Of a stretch of DNA of 64,000 nt, positions 60,921 to 64,000 are shown in pieces; the first letter of the stretch is position 1, and each line of letters starts with the position of its first letter. A program made the position numbers and the translations under genes. The notes beneath the pieces are model-generated. The model had not been told where the DNA came from. It did not search any database and saw only the letters and a list, made by a program, of their open reading frames with translations. The DNA comes from Pseudomonas sp. ABC1 (GTDB lineage Bacteria > Pseudomonadota > Gammaproteobacteria > Pseudomonadales > Pseudomonadaceae), in contig NZ_CP058349.1 in the NCBI RefSeq assembly GCF_013395055.1, positions 2,789,501 to 2,853,500 on the forward strand, read 5' to 3'.

Positions 60921-62689
60921 AGCGACTCGCCGCCGTCGATGCGGTGATCGTCGGGCTTGGCTGGGGAGGCGGCATCCTGGCGAACGAACTGAGCCGTGCC
61001 GGACTTTCCGTGGTGGCCCTGGAGCGGGGTGGCGACTACAGCACCGCCGAGGACTTCAGTGTGCCCTGGATTCGGGACGAGCTGCGTTACTCGGTGCGCC
61101 ACGAACTCCTGCAGGATGTTTCGCGCAGCACCTTCACCGTGCGCAACCATGCCGGCGAGACCGCGCTGCCGATGCGTCGCCTGGGTGCATTCCTGCCTGG
61201 CGAAGGTGTCGGTGGTTCGGGTATCCACTGGGGCACGCTGTCGCTGCGCTGGCCCGAGCAGGAGTTTCGCATCGCCAGTCTCTACCGTGAGCGTTATGGC
61301 GCGGGCCATCTCCCGGATGGCATGCAGTTGCAGGACTGGGGCATCGGTTACGACGAGCTGGAGCCGTTCTACGAGAAGTTCGAACGGATGGCGGCGGTTT
61401 CCGGGACGGCGCACAACGTCGGCCAGCGCCTGCTGCCCGGTGCCGGACCACAGGGCGGCAACCCGTTCGAGGCCGTGCGGCGCAGTGCCTATCCGCTGCC
61501 CGCGCTGGAGGCGGGGCTGGCCGGCGAACTGTTCGGAGAGGCCGCACGCGGCCTTGGCTATCACCCCTACACCATTCCCATGGCGCGGGCATCGCGGGCC
61601 TACACCAACCCGGCGGGTGTCACCTTCGGCGATTGTCAGTACTGCGGCTTTTGCGGCGGCTACGGCTGCGAGGTCAACGCCAAGGGCAGTCCGCACCATA
61701 CGGTGATCGGGCAGGCCCGCCAGGCGGCGAATTTCGAGCTGCGGCCCAATGCCTGGGTGTCGCGCATCGTCCATGACGCCGTGAGTCGGCGCGCCACCGG
61801 CGTGGAGTACACCCACCTGCCCAGCGGGCAGCAGTACTTTCAGCCGGCCGAGCTGGTGATCCTCAGTGCCTACGCGCTGAACAACGTGCACCTGCTGCTG
61901 CTTTCGGGAATCGACCGGCCCTACGACCCCGCCACCGGCCAAGGGGTGGTCGGGCGCAACTATGCCTATCAACCGGGCACCGGCATTGGCCTGTTCTTCG
62001 CCGACCGGCAGTTCAACCCGTTCATGAACGGCGCCTTGAGCAGCCTCGACGATTTCAATGCCAACTGGGATTTCGACCGTGGCCAGATCGGCGCGGTCGG
62101 TGGTTCGGTGTTCTATGCCAGCAGTGGTCCGGGCCTGCCGATCAGTGCCCAGATGCTGCCGCCTGGCACGCCACGCTGGGGCGCGGCCTGGAAACGCGAG
62201 ATGGCCTATTGGTATCCGCGCAGCATGGTCATCGGTGCCCACACGACCAACCCCGGGCACCGGGGCAACTATCTGGACCTCGATCCGACCTACCGCGATG
62301 CGCTGGGGCAGCCGTTGCTGCGCATCACCTATGACTTCACCGACAACGAGCGGCGCCTGACCCGGCATGCGGCCCAGGTGCTGGAGCGCCTGGCGGGGGG
62401 GATGAAGCCGACTCACCAGACCCAGCCACGGGAGGTCGGGCACTGGTCGGTGGAGCGCTACCAGGCGACCCACAACACTGGCGGCACCGTCATGGGGGCC
62501 GATCCCGAGACCAGCGTGACCAACAAGTACGGCCAGTCCTGGGCACTGGACAACCTGTTCATCGCTGGTGCGTCGCTGTTTCCGCACAACGCGGCCTATC
62601 CACCGACCCTGCTGGTCGGGGCGCTGGCCTACCACACGGCGGACGCCATCGTGCGTCGTTACCGCGCCAACCCTGGGCGACTGGCGTGA
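60917..62689 (+). CDS. GMC-family flavoprotein dehydrogenase subunit with Cys-rich Fe-S motif
   Basis: 590 residues. FAD-binding AVIVGLGWGGGILANELSRAGLSVVALERGG opens it. A cysteine cluster C240-x2-C243-x2-C246-x4-C251 (CQYCGFCGGYGC) corresponds to the 3Fe-4S site known in fructose and gluconate dehydrogenase large subunits. The C-terminal catalytic region has HNTGGTVMG and SLFPHNAAYPPT (active-site His/Asn type). It should oxidise a sugar or alcohol in the periplasm and pass electrons to the cytochrome encoded next. No export signal; probably piggybacks on the Tat subunit. Substrate unknown. Confidence 0.92.
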   Translation: MKRLAAVDAVIVGLGWGGGILANELSRAGLSVVALERGGDYSTAEDFSVPWIRDELRYSVRHELLQDVSRSTFTVRNHAGETALPMRRLGAFLPGEGVGGSGIHWGTLSLRWPEQEFRIASLYRERYGAGHLPDGMQLQDWGIGYDELEPFYEKFERMAAVSGTAHNVGQRLLPGAGPQGGNPFEAVRRSAYPLPALEAGLAGELFGEAARGLGYHPYTIPMARASRAYTNPAGVTFGDCQYCGFCGGYGCEVNAKGSPHHTVIGQARQAANFELRPNAWVSRIVHDAVSRRATGVEYTHLPSGQQYFQPAELVILSAYALNNVHLLLLSGIDRPYDPATGQGVVGRNYAYQPGTGIGLFFADRQFNPFMNGALSSLDDFNANWDFDRGQIGAVGGSVFYASSGPGLPISAQMLPPGTPRWGAAWKREMAYWYPRSMVIGAHTTNPGHRGNYLDLDPTYRDALGQPLLRITYDFTDNERRLTRHAAQVLERLAGGMKPTHQTQPREVGHWSVERYQATHNTGGTVMGADPETSVTNKYGQSWALDNLFIAGASLFPHNAAYPPTLLVGALAYHTADAIVRRYRANPGRLA

Positions 62690-63030
62690 GGGTGCTGGCC
62701 TGGCTCGCGCTGTTGGTTCCCTGCGCCAGCCTGGCGGCGGAGCCGGGCGCTGAGCTGTTCGAGCCTTGCCAGGTCTGCCACAGCCTGCAGGCCGGGCAGC
62801 ACGGCATCGGGCCGAGCCTGCAGGGCGTGGTCGGGCGCCAGGCCGGCCAGGCCAGCGGTTTTCGCTACTCGAACGCATTGCTCGGCAACCAGCGGGTATG
62901 GAGCCGCGAGGCGTTGGCTGAATTTCTCTATGACCCCCAGGCCAGCCTGCCAGGCAATCGCATGGCCTTTTCCGGGATGGACGATGCCGCGCAGATCGAA
63001 GCCTTGATCGACTGGCTGTCCCGTCATTGA
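62686..63030 (+). CDS. single-heme c-type cytochrome
   Basis: 114 residues. A signal peptide covers about 1-18 (VLAWLALLVPCASLA). One heme site C28-QVC-H32 and a likely axial Met in PGNRMAF (M93) make it a small class I cytochrome c. The start is GTG, overlapping the GMC stop. In canonical membrane-bound gluconate dehydrogenase this position is a triheme subunit of about 45 kDa, so here the electron acceptor is much smaller and probably soluble. Confidence 0.9.
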   Translation: MRVLAWLALLVPCASLAAEPGAELFEPCQVCHSLQAGQHGIGPSLQGVVGRQAGQASGFRYSNALLGNQRVWSREALAEFLYDPQASLPGNRMAFSGMDDAAQIEALIDWLSRH

Positions 63031-63072
63031 TGTAACTCCAGGGTATATGCGCCCAGCGTCTAAGCATTGGAT

Positions 63073-63094
63073 TTTATATCGGTTCATCCGAAGG
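63073..63094. promoter_or_regulatory. second copy of the receptor-upstream dyad
   Basis: TTTATATCGGTT, then CAT, then CCGAAGG, 71-92 bp before the second hydrolase start. It resembles 57889-57910 with one extra base between the TCGG and CCGA halves. Confidence 0.5.
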
Positions 63095-63164
63095 TCCGGC
63101 TGACCTAGCATGGACTGCAACCCATACGGCTATGGCGCCGTCCGTTTCAACGAAGGAGAAATCG

Positions 63165-63713
63165 ATGACCGATGTGCGTGTTCTACTCCTCCCGGGCCGA
63201 GGCAATTCGGGGGAGCGGCACTGGCAGAGCCATTGGCAGAAGCGCCAGCCGCAGTACCGGCGAGTCTTGCAGCAGGAGTGGAGCACCCCGGAGCGGGCCG
63301 ACTGGGTGGCCGCCTTGCAGGCGGTCATCGAGGAAGACGACAGGCCGGTGGTGCTGGTCGCTCACTCGCTGTCGGTCAGCCTGGTGGTGCATTGGGCGCA
63401 ACGCCATGTCGGCCCGGTCAAGGGTGCGCTGCTGGTGGCGCCCAGCGATGTCGAGGCGCCGGACTATCCCGCCGGTACCCGTGGTTTCACGCCGATTCCC
63501 TTGCAGACGCTGCCATTTCCCAGTGTGGTCGTGACCAGCACCAATGACCCGAAGGTCAGCCTGGCGCGCGCCGAACAGTTCGCCAGCGCCTGGGGCGCAC
63601 GCCTGGAAGTCGCGGGAGCCCATGGGCACCTGGGGGCGGACGCGAACCTGGCCGATTGGCCATTCGGCCACGACCTGCTCGATGAACTGGTCAGGAACGC
63701 CGCGAAAACGTGA
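63165..63713 (+). CDS. RBBP9/YdeN-family alpha/beta hydrolase, copy 2
   Basis: 182 residues, clearly paralogous to the protein at 57301. It has LLLPGRGNSGERHWQSHW, nucleophile S68 in VAHSLS, ALLVAPSDVEAPDYPAG and the catalytic His in GAHGHLGADANLADWPFG. AAGGAGA sets the start at 63165. It lies 134 bp after the cytochrome gene behind its own dyad/promoter. Presence of two copies around one dehydrogenase system suggests that an ester or amide related to the substrate is cleaved in the cytoplasm; this is inference. Confidence 0.9.
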   Translation: MTDVRVLLLPGRGNSGERHWQSHWQKRQPQYRRVLQQEWSTPERADWVAALQAVIEEDDRPVVLVAHSLSVSLVVHWAQRHVGPVKGALLVAPSDVEAPDYPAGTRGFTPIPLQTLPFPSVVVTSTNDPKVSLARAEQFASAWGARLEVAGAHGHLGADANLADWPFGHDLLDELVRNAAKT

Positions 63714-63717
63714 GGCA

Positions 63718-63736
63718 CATAAGCTTAAAACTTATG
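63718..63736. promoter_or_regulatory. AT-rich inverted repeat after hydrolase copy 2
   Basis: CATAAG-CTTAAAA-CTTATG, perfect 6-bp arms, just after the hydrolase stop. A second inverted repeat, AATAAGAG-CAAGCT-CTCTTATT, lies at 63801-63822. Both precede the gene that starts at 63940 and may be regulatory sites or weak terminators. Confidence 0.45.
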
Positions 63737-63939
63737 CGTATTTCACGATCACGCAGGGCAATGCTACTTAGCAACCCATGTCCTGATGGTGATCAAAAGG
63801 AATAAGAGCAAGCTCTCTTATTGCCGGATAAAAACCATTGCCTGCTCGTGCGAAACCGCGCTCACCCTGCACAGGACAGCCGCATTACCTTTATCCAGCG
63901 TGGGCTTATCGACAGCCCGCGCCCCGCAGGACATACATC

Positions 63940-64000
63940 ATGGCTCGTACAGACTCGCGTAAAATTCATTTCGGCCTCGGCATCCAGGGTGGTGGCGGCG
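63940..64000 (+). CDS. start of a gene cut by the window end
   Basis: An ATG at 63940 with AGGAC 8-12 bases upstream opens a frame to the window end (20 codons: MARTDSRKIHFGLGIQGGGG). The KIHFGLGIQ opening resembles the first strand of luciferase-like or nitrilotriacetate-monooxygenase-type flavin oxidoreductases, but 20 residues are too few for a firm call. Confidence 0.5.
   Translation, partial: MARTDSRKIHFGLGIQGGGG

Noticed and set aside
60764..63067. 767-codon minus-strand frame
   Set aside because: Antisense to the GMC dehydrogenase and cytochrome genes; no family features.

Overview
The window reads as a high-GC gammaproteobacterial chromosome, almost certainly a Pseudomonas. The evidence is gene content and local gene order: aatJQMP-ansB-aauSR, regulator-metK-tktA-epd-pgk-fba, dadRA, a HypT-like LysR gene beside aspA, argE-argA next to pit/DUF47, and a DUF3509 protein. 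About 58 protein genes are supported, one cut off at each window edge. No rRNA, tRNA, insertion sequence, prophage or CRISPR array was seen. Nearly all of the very long ORFs on opposite strands are shadows of real genes.

Layout. 1-9.7 kb: katG 3' end, rsmE, argE-argA, the phosphate transporter pit with its DUF47 partner, a CYTH-CHAD triphosphatase, a DUF502 membrane protein and a small cysteine-containing unknown. 9.7-17.5 kb: an acidic amino-acid regulon. A sigma-54 promoter with an AauR-type inverted repeat drives aatJ-aatQMP, followed by periplasmic glutaminase/asparaginase ansB and the AauS/AauR two-component system. 17.6-20.9 kb: beta-lactamase-fold esterase, outer-membrane SphA/MetA-like protein and an AraC regulator. 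20.9-25.9 kb: LysR/aspA, dadR/dadA and a RidA protein. The whole 9.7-25.9 kb stretch is rich in uptake and deamination of aspartate, glutamate, asparagine, glutamine and D-amino acids. 25.9-32 kb: polB, ogt, a luciferase-like oxidoreductase and a GST on one strand, with a divergent LysR gene. 32-41.9 kb: an L,D-transpeptidase; mntP behind a yybP-ykoY manganese riboswitch; a Fur-box-preceded FecI/FecR/TonB-receptor/esterase siderophore system; a YejM-like membrane protein and dgkA. 42-50.5 kb: a regulator-methyltransferase fusion with metK, then tktA-epd-pgk, two small lipoproteins and fba. 50.5-57 kb: a receiver-only protein, DUF3509, a globin-coupled GGDEF-EAL protein downstream of a perfect Anr box, cysK and an AlbA_2/Schlafen-type regulator. 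57.3-63.7 kb: the most unusual region.

That last block has two paralogous RBBP9/YdeN hydrolases bracketing a non-siderophore-looking TonB receptor. The receptor is followed by an overlapping three-gene dehydrogenase operon: a Tat-exported small subunit, a GMC flavoprotein with a Cys-rich Fe-S motif, and a single-heme cytochrome c. A dyad (TTTATATCGG...CCGAA) lies upstream of both the receptor and the second hydrolase. My inference is one regulated unit for outer-membrane uptake and periplasmic oxidation of an unidentified substrate. It is the best candidate here for an undescribed system.

Smaller-scale structures include a dispersed GTAGGGTGCGCC palindrome family next to genes, a 15-G homopolymer, a 10-bp tandem repeat that supplies a stop codon, and several hairpins and operators.
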